In this document: positions 11,751 to 20,625 of the stretch, piece after piece
Position numbering within the stretch: position 1 is the stretch's first letter
How the letters are laid out: every line of letters begins with the position of its first letter
Assembly (NCBI RefSeq): GCF_000568255.1
Contig: NZ_KK037166.1
Span: 1,819,617-1,883,616, forward strand
Reading direction: 5' to 3'
DNA length: 64,000 bases
Origin: Kutzneria sp. 744
GTDB lineage: Bacteria; Actinomycetota; Actinomycetes; Mycobacteriales; Pseudonocardiaceae
Position numbers and translations under genes: made by a program
Notes under the pieces: model-generated
Seen by the model: only the letters and a program-made list of their open reading frames with translations
Told to the model about the DNA's origin: nothing
Database searches by the model: none

Positions 11751-13676
11751 GTGGAAATCTCCCGCAGGACGTTCTTAGGCACCACCGCGGCGCTCAGCTT
11801 ATTCCCCACGTTCGGCGCACTGGCGACCAGTCCCCCCGGAGACGTCGTCGGCAAGGTCGCCGTCGGCTACCAGGGCTGGTTCGCCTGCGCGGGCGACGGC
11901 GCGCCCATCAACGCCTGGTGGCACTGGAGCAACGTCTGGGAGCAGCCGCCCTCCCCCAGCAACAACTGGATCAACATCTGGCCCGACATGCGTGAGTACG
12001 GCCGTGGATATCCGACCGCCTATGCCGCACTCGGCAACGGCCAGCCGGCGACGTTGTTCTCCTCCTACGACCAGCAGGCCGTGGACACCCATTTCTCGTG
12101 GATGCGCCAGTACGGCTGCGACGCCGCCGCCCTGCAGCGCTTCAACCCCAACGGCGGCGAGGGTGCCACCCGCGACGCCGTCGCCGCCCGCGTCCGGTCG
12201 TCGGCCGAGAAGTACGGCGTGAAGTTCTACATCATGTACGACGTCTCGGGCTGGGCCACCATGCAGCCCGAGATCAAGGCCGACTGGACCGCCAAGATGT
12301 CCGCCCACACCGCTTCTCCTATGTACGCACGGCAGAACGGCAAGCCCGTCGTGTGTATCTGGGGTTTCGGCTTCAGCGACGGCAACCATCCCTGGGACGC
12401 CGGCACCTGCCTCGACGTGATCAACTGGTTCAAGGGCCAGGGCTGCTACGTGATCGGCGGCGTTCCCCGCGAATGGCGGGTCGGCGGCGCCGGCACGCGG
12501 ACCGGATTCCTCGACACCTACCACGCCTTCGACATGATCTCGCCGTGGATGGTCGGCGCCATCAAGAACGCCGACGAGTCCGACAACATCTACAACGCCA
12601 TCAACGTCGGCGACCAGGCCGACTGCAACGCCCATGGCATCGACTACCAGCCCTGCGTCCTGCCCGGCGAGGTCCATGCCCGCCAGCGGGCCCACGGCGA
12701 CTTCATGTGGCGGCAGTTCTACAACATGGTTCGCGTTGGGGCGCAAGGCATCTATATCTCCATGTTCGACGAGTACGGCGAGGGCAACCAGATCGCCAAG
12801 TCCGCCGAGAACTCCGCCATGCTGCCCACCAACTCCGGCATGCTGGCCCTGGACGAGGACGGCACGCCGTGCTCCTCCGACTACTACCTCCGCCTCACCA
12901 CCGACGGCGGCCGCATGCTCAAGGGCCAGATCGCTCTGACGCCAACCCGTCCGACGCCGCCGGTGCTCGGCGGCGGTGGCGACACCCAGGCCCCGTCCGT
13001 CCCCAGTGGACTCCACGTCACCGCCCACAGCGCCACTTCCGCCACCCTGGCCTGGACCGCCGCCACCGACAACGTCGGCGTCACCGGCTACCGGGTCTTC
13101 GCCAACGGAACCCAGGTCGGCGCCACGGCGTCGACTTCCTTCGCCGCCAACGGTTTGACGCCGTCGACGGCCTACAGCTTCACCGTGACCGCGCAGGATG
13201 CCGCCGGAAATTCTTCCCCTGTCTCGGCGGCCGCCAGCGTGACCACGGATCCCGGCGGCAACGCCAACCTGGCGCTGAACCGTCCGACCGCCGAGTCCAG
13301 CCACACCCAGGTGTACGGCTCGGGCAACGCCGTGGACGGCGACTCCGGGTCATACTGGGAGAGCGCCAACAACGCGTTCCCGCAATGGCTTCAGGTCGAT
13401 CTCGGCGGGTCCACCCCGGTCAGCCGGGTCGTGTTGGCGTTGCCGCCATCAGCCGCCTGGGGTGCCCGGACGCAGACCTTGAGCGTTTCGGGCTCCTCCG
13501 ACGGCAGCACGTTCACCACGCTGGCCGGCTCGGCCGGCTACACCTTCGATCCCAACACCGGCAACACCGTCACCGTCCCGGTGCCGGCCGGGAGCCGGCG
13601 CTACGTCCGGCTGACCTTCACCGCCAACACCGGTTGGCCGGCCGGGCAGGTCTCGGAGTTCCAGGTCTACGCCTAG
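11751..13676 (+). CDS. Tat-exported GH99-like hydrolase with FN3 and F5/8 type C domains
   Basis: GTG 11751 is chosen because GAGAGGA lies just upstream and the product then begins VEISRRTFLG, a canonical Tat motif. The first about 420 residues (VAVGYQGWFACAGDGAPINAWWHW, then YDVSGW, CIWGFGFSDGNHPWD, MFDEYGEGNQ) match the GH99/GH71-like family acting on mannan- or xylan-type glycans. A fibronectin type III module (APSVPSGLHVTAHSATSATL) and a C-terminal discoidin/CBM32 module (LALNRPTAESSHTQ ... RYVRLTFTANTG) follow. Exported folded, probably degrading external polysaccharide. Its stop overlaps the convergent dehydrogenase stop by 4 bp. Exact substrate is inference. Confidence 0.8.
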   Translation: MEISRRTFLGTTAALSLFPTFGALATSPPGDVVGKVAVGYQGWFACAGDGAPINAWWHWSNVWEQPPSPSNNWINIWPDMREYGRGYPTAYAALGNGQPATLFSSYDQQAVDTHFSWMRQYGCDAAALQRFNPNGGEGATRDAVAARVRSSAEKYGVKFYIMYDVSGWATMQPEIKADWTAKMSAHTASPMYARQNGKPVVCIWGFGFSDGNHPWDAGTCLDVINWFKGQGCYVIGGVPREWRVGGAGTRTGFLDTYHAFDMISPWMVGAIKNADESDNIYNAINVGDQADCNAHGIDYQPCVLPGEVHARQRAHGDFMWRQFYNMVRVGAQGIYISMFDEYGEGNQIAKSAENSAMLPTNSGMLALDEDGTPCSSDYYLRLTTDGGRMLKGQIALTPTRPTPPVLGGGGDTQAPSVPSGLHVTAHSATSATLAWTAATDNVGVTGYRVFANGTQVGATASTSFAANGLTPSTAYSFTVTAQDAAGNSSPVSAAASVTTDPGGNANLALNRPTAESSHTQVYGSGNAVDGDSGSYWESANNAFPQWLQVDLGGSTPVSRVVLALPPSAAWGARTQTLSVSGSSDGSTFTTLAGSAGYTFDPNTGNTVTVPVPAGSRRYVRLTFTANTGWPAGQVSEFQVYA

Positions 13677-15046
13677 CCGATCCAGACCGCCTTGGCGTTG
13701 CAGAACTCCTTGATGCCCACGGCGGAGAGCTCGCGGCCGTAGCCGGAGTTCTTGATGCCGCCGAAGGGCAGGTGCGGGTACGAGGCCACCATGCCGTTGA
13801 TGAACACCAGGCCCGCCTGCAGACCGCGGACGAAGCGGTCGCGCTCGCCGGCGTCGGACGTCCAGGCGTTCGCGCCGAGGCCGAAACTGGTCGCATTGGC
13901 CAGCGCGACCGCTTCGTCGGCACTGTCCACTCGGTACAGTGCGGCGACCGGGCCGAACACCTCTTCCTGGAACATCCGCATCTGCTCGGTGACCCCGGCG
14001 ATCACCGTCGGCGGGTACCACCAACCGGGCTGGTCGGGGACCGAGCCGCCGAGGAGGACCTCGGCGCCCTTGGCCACGGCGTCGTCGACCAGCTCGGCGA
14101 CGTCGGAACGGCCCTGCTCGGTGGCCAGCGGCCCGACGTCGGTGGACTCCCGCATGGGGTCGCCGACGGTGAGCTGGGACATGGCCTTGACGAAGTGCTC
14201 GGTGAACTCGTCGTAGGCGTCGGAGTGCACGATGAAGCGCTTGGCGGCGATGCAGCTCTGGCCGTTGTTCTGGCAGCGGGCGGTCACGGCGACCTCGGCG
14301 GCACGGGCCAGGTCGGCGCTGGGCATCACCACGTACGGATCGGAACCGCCCAGCTCAAGCACGGTTTTCTTCAGGTGCTTCCCGGCCTCGGCGGCCAACG
14401 AACGACCGGCGGCCTCGCTTCCGGTGAGGGTGGCAGCCTGCACGCGGTCGTCGGCGATGATGCCGGCCACCCTGTCCGACCCGACCAACACGGTCTGGAA
14501 GGCGCCCGAGGGGAAACCGGCCCGGGTAAACAGCTCGCCCAGGTAGAGCGCGGTCTGCGGGACGTTCGAGGCATGCTTGAGCAGCCCGGCGTTGCCGGCC
14601 ATCAAAGCGGGGGCGGCGAACCGCACGACCTGCCACAGCGGGAAGTTCCACGGCATCACGGCCAACACCACGCCCAGCGGCTGGTAGGTCACGTAAGCGC
14701 TGGACGCCTTGACCGCCTCGGCGTCGGCCGGCACGTCGGCCAGGAACTCCTCCGCGTGTTCGGCGTAGAAACGCATCGCCGTGGCGCATTTGGCCGCCTC
14801 GGCCTTGGCCGCGACGAGCGTCTTGCCCATCTCGGTGGTCATGATGCGGGCGATGTCCCCGGCCTCGCTGTCGAGCAGATCCGCGGCCGTTCGCATCCAG
14901 GCCGAACGCTGGGCGAAGGTGGTGCCGGAGAGCTCCTCGAAGCCCGCACGGGCGTTCGTGATCCGGCGCTCGACCTCGGCTTCGGTGTGCGCCTCGAAGG
15001 AGCGTTCCGTCTGTCCCGTGCTCGGGTTCACCGTCGCGATGGCCAT
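13673..15046 (-). CDS. gabD: NADP-dependent succinate-semialdehyde dehydrogenase
   Basis: An aldehyde dehydrogenase of about 457 residues, typical of the GabD group (MAIATVNPSTGQTERSF). Visible are the MPWNFPLWQV cofactor region, the general-base Glu in VLELGGSDPYVV, the catalytic Cys in NNGQSCIAAKRF, and the C-terminal PFGGIKNSGYGRE. It oxidises succinate semialdehyde to succinate (GABA catabolism) in the cytosol. An upstream ATG (15085) would add 13 residues that do not fit the family, so 15046 is preferred, although its ribosome site is weak. It is convergent with the GH99-like gene, sharing four bases at the stops, and divergent from Ku. Confidence 0.88.
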   Translation of the reverse strand: MAIATVNPSTGQTERSFEAHTEAEVERRITNARAGFEELSGTTFAQRSAWMRTAADLLDSEAGDIARIMTTEMGKTLVAAKAEAAKCATAMRFYAEHAEEFLADVPADAEAVKASSAYVTYQPLGVVLAVMPWNFPLWQVVRFAAPALMAGNAGLLKHASNVPQTALYLGELFTRAGFPSGAFQTVLVGSDRVAGIIADDRVQAATLTGSEAAGRSLAAEAGKHLKKTVLELGGSDPYVVMPSADLARAAEVAVTARCQNNGQSCIAAKRFIVHSDAYDEFTEHFVKAMSQLTVGDPMRESTDVGPLATEQGRSDVAELVDDAVAKGAEVLLGGSVPDQPGWWYPPTVIAGVTEQMRMFQEEVFGPVAALYRVDSADEAVALANATSFGLGANAWTSDAGERDRFVRGLQAGLVFINGMVASYPHLPFGGIKNSGYGRELSAVGIKEFCNAKAVWIG

Positions 15047-15162
15047 GCCGACGGGTGCCCCCACGGCCGACGCCCAAACCATCACGCCTGGCGCTCGGGA
15101 CCGATCTCGCTCACCATGGTGGAGGTCGTCAGCCCTGGTCAGCGGCCGGAGGGGTGAGCACC

Positions 15163-16026
15163 ATGCGCGCGATGTGGAAGGGAACGGTGGCCTTCGGACT
15201 GGTCGCCATCCCGATCAACCTGTACGCGGCCACCGAGAACAAGGGCGTGCAGCTGCGACAGGTGCACGAGGCGGACGGCGGCCGCATCCAGTACAAGCGG
15301 TGGTGCTCGGTCGAAGACGCGGAAGTGCCCTACGCGGAGATCGCCAAGGGCTACGAGCTCGACGACGGGCGCATGGTGGTGCTCACCGACGCCGAGCTGT
15401 CCAGCCTGCCGCTGCCCAGCCAGAAGACCATCGACGTGCTCGAATTCGTGCCGCTGGCGGCCATCGACCCCCTCTTCTTCGACAAGGCCTACTACCTGGA
15501 GCCGCAGAAGTCGGCGGTCAAGCCGTACGTGCTGCTGCGCGACGCCCTGCACAAGTCGGGCCACGTCGCCATCGCCAAGGTCGCCCTGCGCCAACGCGAA
15601 GTGCTCGCCGTGCTCCGCGTGCACAACGACGTGCTGACGATGTCGACCATGCTGTGGCCGGACGAGGTGCGCACGCCCGACTTCTCCTTCCTGCAGGAGG
15701 ATGCGCCCCAGGTGCGGGAGCAGGAGCTCACCATGGCCGGGCAGCTCATCGACTCGCTGGCCGAGCCGGTGTTCGAGCCCGACCGCTACCAGGACAGCTA
15801 CCGCCAGGCCCTGGAGAACCTCATCGAGGCCAAGGTCGAAGGCGAGGAGGTCACCACCCCGCCCGGCGTCGAGCAGACGGCCGAGGTCGTCGACCTCATC
15901 AGCGCCCTCCAGGCCAGCGTCAAGGCCGCCGGCCGCACCAAGCCCGCCGCGAAACGAGCCACCGTTCGCAAGGACACCGCCGAGAAGAAGCCGTCGGCGA
16001 AACGCCGCCCCACCCGCAGCGCCTGA
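15163..16026 (+). CDS. ku: Bacterial Ku, non-homologous end-joining protein
   Basis: ATG 15163 follows GGAGGGG by 9 bases and gives MRAMWKGTVAFGLVAIPI, the standard Ku opening. The Ku core runs through about residue 250 (YKRWCS, DVLEFVPLAAIDPLFFDKAYYLEP, TMLWPDEVR), then a Lys/Arg-rich tail (AKRATVRKDTAEKKPSAKRRP) as in actinobacterial Ku proteins with extended DNA-binding termini. It forms a homodimeric ring on broken DNA ends and recruits LigD. A LigD-type polymerase gene lies 20 kb away (35683-36621); no ligase gene is in the window. Confidence 0.95.
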   Translation: MRAMWKGTVAFGLVAIPINLYAATENKGVQLRQVHEADGGRIQYKRWCSVEDAEVPYAEIAKGYELDDGRMVVLTDAELSSLPLPSQKTIDVLEFVPLAAIDPLFFDKAYYLEPQKSAVKPYVLLRDALHKSGHVAIAKVALRQREVLAVLRVHNDVLTMSTMLWPDEVRTPDFSFLQEDAPQVREQELTMAGQLIDSLAEPVFEPDRYQDSYRQALENLIEAKVEGEEVTTPPGVEQTAEVVDLISALQASVKAAGRTKPAAKRATVRKDTAEKKPSAKRRPTRSA

Positions 16027-16159
16027 CCCCATACACCCCGCCGCCCACCCGCGGCCCGCGCACCCCTGGAACGACACGCCGGGCCGTTGTGCGAGACTCT
16101 GCGGCCTCGCGGTGGTAGCAAGGAACCCCGTGGGAGTCAATCACGCGGAGGGCACAACA

Positions 16160-16381
16160 ATGGAGTGCGTCAGCTGCACTCGGGGTCTGGACCACTGCCA
16201 CGGCACGCTGATCGTGCATACCACGGAGTTCGTCGAGTGCACGGAACTGCTGTGCGAGAACCACGACGACACGCGGCACCTGGCGATCGTGGACTGCAGC
16301 GCGGTGGACGGCGGCTGTGACTGCGTCTCGGTGCTGGACGTGGAGATCGAAGAGCGCCACCAGCACGACAACGTGGCCTGA
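16160..16381 (+). CDS. Small Cys/His-rich conserved actinobacterial protein
   Basis: A 73-residue acidic protein (MECVSCTRGLDHCHGTLIVH) preceded by GGAGGG. It has seven Cys residues and several His residues in CxxC, CHG and CDC arrangements, suggesting metal binding or redox chemistry. Codon use is normal for the region and the ribosome site is good, so I take it as real; the function is unknown. It ends 3 bp before the convergent DUF1206 stop. Confidence 0.7.
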   Translation: MECVSCTRGLDHCHGTLIVHTTEFVECTELLCENHDDTRHLAIVDCSAVDGGCDCVSVLDVEIEERHQHDNVA

Positions 16382-16384
16382 TCC

Positions 16385-17200
16385 TCACATTCGCCGGCAG
16401 CGGGCGTCGCCGAAGCAGTAGGCGCCGAACGCGGCGAAGCCGAGAGCCACGGCGACCAGCAGCACCACGCCGAACGGCTGGCCGGCCATCGTGTGCAGGG
16501 CCTTGTCCAGGCCGCCGGTCTTGCTCGGGTCGGCGGTGATCGCGGCGACGGCCGTCAGCACGCCGATCACGCCGTAGGCCACGCCCTTGGCGACGTAGCC
16601 GACGATGCCCAGCAGCTCGACGATGTGCGCGGTCTTCGGGGGCAGCTTGCTCAGCTCCAGATCCTCCAGGAACTTGCGCGACGCCCCGCGGTAGCCGATC
16701 GCCCCGGCGGCGATGACGATCACCACGGCCACGGCGACCACCAACGCGACCCCGGCCGGCAGCCCCAACAGCTTGGCGGTGGCGTCCTGCTCACTGGAGT
16801 TGCCGGACGAACCGCCCCCGGACACGGTCAGCTTGATCGCGTACGCGGCGAGCCCCAGCACCACGACTCCGCGGCCGGCCACACCCAGTCGGCGCCGTAA
16901 TCGCCGCTTCTCGTCCGACATCCACTGGTAGCCGGACACCGCGGCGAGCAGCTGCCACACACCGAAGCCGACCAGGGCGAGCGCCAGGATCCATAACAGC
17001 ACCTCGCCGAACGGCTGGGCGGCGATGGCCGACACCGCGCCCTTCTGGTCGGCCTCCCCGCCGCCACCGAAGGCCACCTGCACCGCGAGCCAGGCGACCA
17101 CCAGGTGCACCACGCCGTACCCGCTCATGCCGAGCCGGCCCATGATCTGCACCGGCTTGCTGGTCTCCGCCTGTCTCGCCTCTTGCGTCGCTCTTCCCAT
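16385..17200 (-). CDS. DUF1206 membrane protein
   Basis: A 271-residue integral membrane protein with three repeated units, each a pair of hydrophobic helices (MGRLGMSGYGVVHLVVAWLAVQ; LGVAGRGVVVLGLAAYAIK; LGIVGYVAKGVAYGVIGVL), the layout of DUF1206. Start 17200 (MGRATQEARQAE) is chosen because the upstream extension lacks coding character. Function is unknown; the family is widespread in actinobacteria and often sits near stress genes. Monocistronic by spacing. Confidence 0.85.
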   Translation of the reverse strand: MGRATQEARQAETSKPVQIMGRLGMSGYGVVHLVVAWLAVQVAFGGGGEADQKGAVSAIAAQPFGEVLLWILALALVGFGVWQLLAAVSGYQWMSDEKRRLRRRLGVAGRGVVVLGLAAYAIKLTVSGGGSSGNSSEQDATAKLLGLPAGVALVVAVAVVIVIAAGAIGYRGASRKFLEDLELSKLPPKTAHIVELLGIVGYVAKGVAYGVIGVLTAVAAITADPSKTGGLDKALHTMAGQPFGVVLLVAVALGFAAFGAYCFGDARCRRM

Positions 17201-17237
17201 GCCGCGGGGGTTCCCTGGCCGCGACCTGGACAAAACG

Positions 17238-17741
17238 TCAGTCGGGCAGGATCCCGCGAATGAAGGCCGCCTGGCCGGCGTGCTGGATGTCGTCGTCGAG
17301 CACGCTGACCAGCCGGACACCGAGCGTCACCGGCGGGTTCCAGTTGTGGTCGACGACCCGGTCCAGGTCGGAATCGGTCAGCTTGGCGACGTACGCGATG
17401 GTCCGCGCGTACACGGCGTCGAAGTAGCCGGCCAGCAGGTCGCCGTCGACGATCACGGCGCCGACGTCGCCGGAGTCCTGGGCGTAGCCGGTGGCGTCCT
17501 CGTCGAACGGCAGGCCGAACCGCTCGGCCCAGCCGTCGGCGGCCCAGGCCTGCGGCACGCCGGCGACCTCGGAGACGTGATCGTCCTGCACGCGCGTGAG
17601 GTGCCACACCAGCCACGCGATGGAGTTGGCCTCGGGCGTGACCCGCCACGCCAGCTGGTCGGCGGTGAGCCCGTCCAACGCCTCGTGCACGACGCCGTGC
17701 ACCCGGCCGAAGCCGTCGGTGAGCAGCTCGGCGATGTTCAC
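17238..17741 (-). CDS. DinB/DUF664 (mycothiol-transferase-like) family protein
   Basis: A 167-residue four-helix-bundle protein (VNIAELLTDGFGRVHGVVHEAL; WLVWHLTRVQDDHVSEVAG; DDDIQHAGQAAFIRGIL). The conserved His residues in WHLTRVQDDH and IQHAGQ are the presumed divalent-metal ligands of the DinB superfamily, whose actinobacterial members often act as thiol S-transferases. The GTG start at 17741 follows AGGAGGA and overlaps the stop of the upstream dehydrogenase as GTGA, so the pair is coupled. Substrate unknown. Confidence 0.8.
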   Translation of the reverse strand: MNIAELLTDGFGRVHGVVHEALDGLTADQLAWRVTPEANSIAWLVWHLTRVQDDHVSEVAGVPQAWAADGWAERFGLPFDEDATGYAQDSGDVGAVIVDGDLLAGYFDAVYARTIAYVAKLTDSDLDRVVDHNWNPPVTLGVRLVSVLDDDIQHAGQAAFIRGILPD

Positions 17742-18610
17742 TGGGTGTCCTCCTGGCCGTGGGCGACGAATACGGCGGACATGTCGCTGTCGCCGTGCCC
17801 GGCGGCCGCGGCGCTCTGGTACTGCGAGTGGATGGCGGTCATCAGCCGGTCGTCGGCCCCGGCGTCGCGCAGCGCGGCGGCGATCAGCCCGGCGTCCTTG
17901 ACCGCGCCGTCGAGGCTGAACGAGGCCGGGAACTCGCCCGCGATCATCCCCCGGCCCTTGAGCTGCGCGTAGCCGTTGTCCAGGCCGCCGCCGGCGATCA
18001 GGTCCAGGAACAGCTGCGGGTCCAACCCCAGGTTGCGGGTCAGCGCGAGCGCCTGCGCGGTGCCGGCGGTCAGGGCCAGCACCCACGAGTTGGCGGCCAG
18101 CTTGAGCCGGTGGCCGTCGCCGATCCGCGACCCGACCCACAGCGTGCGGACGCCGATCGCGTCGAAGACGGGCGCCACGGCGTCGGCCAGCGACGGGTCG
18201 CCGCCGGCCAGCACGATCAGCTTGCCCTCCTCGGCCGGCTGCCTGGTGCCCAGCACCGGGGCGTCGACGAAAGGCACATTGTGCTTTGCTGCCAACGAGG
18301 CAAGCGCTTCCACACCGTCGAGGCCGACGGTGGCGCACTGCGCCCACACCGCCCCCGGCTTCATCGCGGCGACGGCCTCGGTCATGACCTCCTCGACGGA
18401 TTCGGCGTCGAAGAGCATGGTCACCACGACGTCGGCGCCGGACACCGCGGCCGCCGGGTCCTCGGCGACGGTCGCGCCGTCGGCGGCCAGCGGCCGGGCC
18501 TTCTCGACGCTGCGGTTCCACACCGTCACCGCCAAGCCGGCCCGAAGCAGGCTGCGGGCCATGCCCGCCCCCATCAATCCGGTCCCGAGCAGTGTCACTG
18601 CCTTGGTCAC
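17738..18610 (-). CDS. NAD(P)-dependent oxidoreductase, 3-hydroxyisobutyrate dehydrogenase family
   Basis: A 290-residue protein with an N-terminal Rossmann fold (VTLLGTGLMGAGMARSLL), the substrate motif FVDAPVLGTRQPAEEGKL, and the catalytic Lys region HRLKLAANSW, as in beta-hydroxyacid dehydrogenases / glyoxylate-succinic semialdehyde reductases. It probably reduces or oxidises a small hydroxy acid in the cytosol. It is first in a two-gene unit with the DinB protein. The nearby succinate-semialdehyde dehydrogenase makes a semialdehyde substrate conceivable, but that is inference. Confidence 0.85.
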   Translation of the reverse strand: MTKAVTLLGTGLMGAGMARSLLRAGLAVTVWNRSVEKARPLAADGATVAEDPAAAVSGADVVVTMLFDAESVEEVMTEAVAAMKPGAVWAQCATVGLDGVEALASLAAKHNVPFVDAPVLGTRQPAEEGKLIVLAGGDPSLADAVAPVFDAIGVRTLWVGSRIGDGHRLKLAANSWVLALTAGTAQALALTRNLGLDPQLFLDLIAGGGLDNGYAQLKGRGMIAGEFPASFSLDGAVKDAGLIAAALRDAGADDRLMTAIHSQYQSAAAAGHGDSDMSAVFVAHGQEDTQ

Positions 18611-18674
18611 GACCCCGACTCCTCTCCCACGCGAGCGGTACAGCTGTACCGCAGCGTCAGCATTGCCGGCAAGA

Positions 18675-19691
18675 TCACCTCAAGGCGTCACCGAAGGCCG
18701 GCGCGACGCCGTACGCGGCGCGAGCGTAGGCCCGCGCGGTGTCCGCGGCCACCCGTTCCCAGGAATAGCGGGCACACGCGCGATCCCGGCCGGCCGCGCC
18801 GAAAGCCTCGCGCAGCGCCGATTCCGCCAACATGTGGCGAACGGCACGCAGCAGATCGGCCGGGCGGAGCGGCGGAACGAGCAATCCGGTCACCTCGTGC
18901 ACGACGGTGTCGACGAGGCCGCCGACCGCCGAGGCGATCACCGGCACGCCGCTGGCCATGGCCTCCAGGGCGATGGTGCCGAACGTGCTGCGGGCCGGCG
19001 TGCACACGACGATGTCGGCGGAGCGGTACAGGGCCGGCATGTCGTCGACCGGCCCCAGCAGATGCACCCGGTCCTCGACGCCGTAGTGCCGTGCGCACCG
19101 GATCAGCCGGTCCGCCTCGGGATTGTCGCGCAACGGACCGCCGGCGACGACGAACTCGGTGTCCGCGATGGCCGGCAGCACGCTCACGATCAGGTCGAAC
19201 CGGTGATACACCGCCAGATCCCCGGCGGCGAGCAGCCGAAAGCGCTTTCCCTTGCGCGCACTCGGCCCGTACGGCGTGAACCGGTCGTGATCGACGCCGT
19301 GCGGCACGACGGTGATCTGATTGCGCGGCACCCCCAACGCCGCCAACCGCCGAACCTGGGCGCCGCCGGCGGCCAGCACGCGGTCGACCCGCCGGCACAC
19401 CAGGCGTTCCAGCCGCTGCACCTCGGCGTCGAAGCTCACGGTCGTCGGCACGGTCAGCACCTTGGCGATCGGCCGGTCCCCGATCGCCAGCGCCGCGGCC
19501 ATGCCCGACAGCCAGGAATGGGCGTGCACGACGTCCGGTGGCTCGGCCCGGAAGCCCTCCCGCAGCCGGTCGACGAGGCCGCCGTCCACCTCGTCGTGCC
19601 CGTACCCGGTCACCTCGTTCCCCAGCGCGGTCAGCGCCGAGGTCAGCGCGGTGACCGGCGGGGACTGCTCGCCGACCATAGCCACTCTCAC
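18675..19691 (-). CDS. Family 1-type (GT4) glycosyltransferase
   Basis: A 338-residue GT-B enzyme. The N-terminal domain has PDVVHAHSWLSGMAAALA and the C-terminal domain the nucleotide-sugar motif STFGTIALEAMASGVPVIAS with AVGGLVDTV. This fold transfers a hexose from a nucleotide donor to a lipid, glycan or small molecule. GTG 19691 (VRVAMVGEQSPPV) is preferred; the longer frame upstream is low in coding character. It is divergent from the STAS-HATPase gene across about 100 bp. The acceptor is unknown. Confidence 0.82.
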   Translation of the reverse strand: MRVAMVGEQSPPVTALTSALTALGNEVTGYGHDEVDGGLVDRLREGFRAEPPDVVHAHSWLSGMAAALAIGDRPIAKVLTVPTTVSFDAEVQRLERLVCRRVDRVLAAGGAQVRRLAALGVPRNQITVVPHGVDHDRFTPYGPSARKGKRFRLLAAGDLAVYHRFDLIVSVLPAIADTEFVVAGGPLRDNPEADRLIRCARHYGVEDRVHLLGPVDDMPALYRSADIVVCTPARSTFGTIALEAMASGVPVIASAVGGLVDTVVHEVTGLLVPPLRPADLLRAVRHMLAESALREAFGAAGRDRACARYSWERVAADTARAYARAAYGVAPAFGDALR

Positions 19692-19788
19692 CTGTGCAGG
19701 CTTTCCGGTGCGCCCTCGGCCAAAACCTCGCACCGGTCCTTCGCGCTCAGGTGTAAGGCACTGGCCGCGGGGGTAACCTCCGCCCGTC

Positions 19789-20529
19789 ATGACAGGTTCT
19801 CACCTCACGGTCGACGTGGCGCATCATGGGCGTGCCGCGATCGTCCGCCTCGCCGGCGAGATCGGTCTCCGCACCGTCGGGCACCTGCGCTCGGCGCTGC
19901 TCAAGTGCCTGGCCGACGAGCCGTCCGGGGTGGTCGTCGAGCTCGACGGCACGACGGTGGGGGCCCCGATCGCGTTGGGGGCCTTCGGCACGCTGGCCCG
20001 CCGGGCCGCCGAGTGGCCGGGGGTGCTTGTGGCACTGGCCGTTTCCGACGGCACGGTGCGGGACCTGTTGCGCCGCACGGCGTTGGACGAAGCGGTGCCG
20101 ACATTTTCCACGGTCGCGGAGGCGGTGCGGGCGTTGGGGACCATGCCGGAGCGCCAACACGCGGTGATGGAACTGCCGGCCGAGATCGCCAGCGCGGCCC
20201 GGGCCCGGCGTTTCGTCAACGACACCTGCGAGGGGTGGAACGTCGACGGACTGTGCGAGGACGCCTGTCTCGTCGCGTCCGAACTCGTGGAGAACGCCGT
20301 CCACCATGCGCGCTCGCAGGCCCTGCTGCGGCTGGACCTGAGTCGCGGAATCCTCACGATCTCCGTCCGCGACGACGCCCCCGCGCCGCCGCGCCGCCAC
20401 ACGGTCGGCACCGCCCCGACCGGCGGCCGCGGCATGTACATAGTGGACGTCATCGCCCGGGCCTGGGGATACGCGCCGACCTGGGCCGGCGGCAAGGTCG
20501 TCTGGGCCGTGCTCAGCGACGGTGCTTGA
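19789..20529 (+). CDS. STAS-HATPase fusion, anti-sigma-factor type regulator
   Basis: A 246-residue cytosolic protein with two modules. Residues about 6-115 form a STAS (anti-anti-sigma-like) domain. Residues about 125-246 form an RsbW/SpoIIAB-type HATPase with an N box (ELVENAVHHA), a degenerate G1 (RDDAPAPP) and G2 (GRGMYIVDVIARAWGY). Anti-sigma kinase and antagonist are usually separate proteins, so a fusion could be self-regulating. No sigma factor gene is adjacent. The partner is unknown. Confidence 0.8.
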   Translation: MTGSHLTVDVAHHGRAAIVRLAGEIGLRTVGHLRSALLKCLADEPSGVVVELDGTTVGAPIALGAFGTLARRAAEWPGVLVALAVSDGTVRDLLRRTALDEAVPTFSTVAEAVRALGTMPERQHAVMELPAEIASAARARRFVNDTCEGWNVDGLCEDACLVASELVENAVHHARSQALLRLDLSRGILTISVRDDAPAPPRRHTVGTAPTGGRGMYIVDVIARAWGYAPTWAGGKVVWAVLSDGA

Positions 20530-20625
20530 GCCGACAATCACCCGTAAGGGTGGATTGGCCCGGTCTTCATCGGTCCAATTGGGACGGTGGTGCGAGGCTG
20601 GTGATCCCCGCGGAGGAGGTCGCCC

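Noticed and set aside
12098..15157. A 1,019-codon plus-strand frame
   Set aside because: It shadows the GH99-like gene in another frame and runs antisense to gabD.
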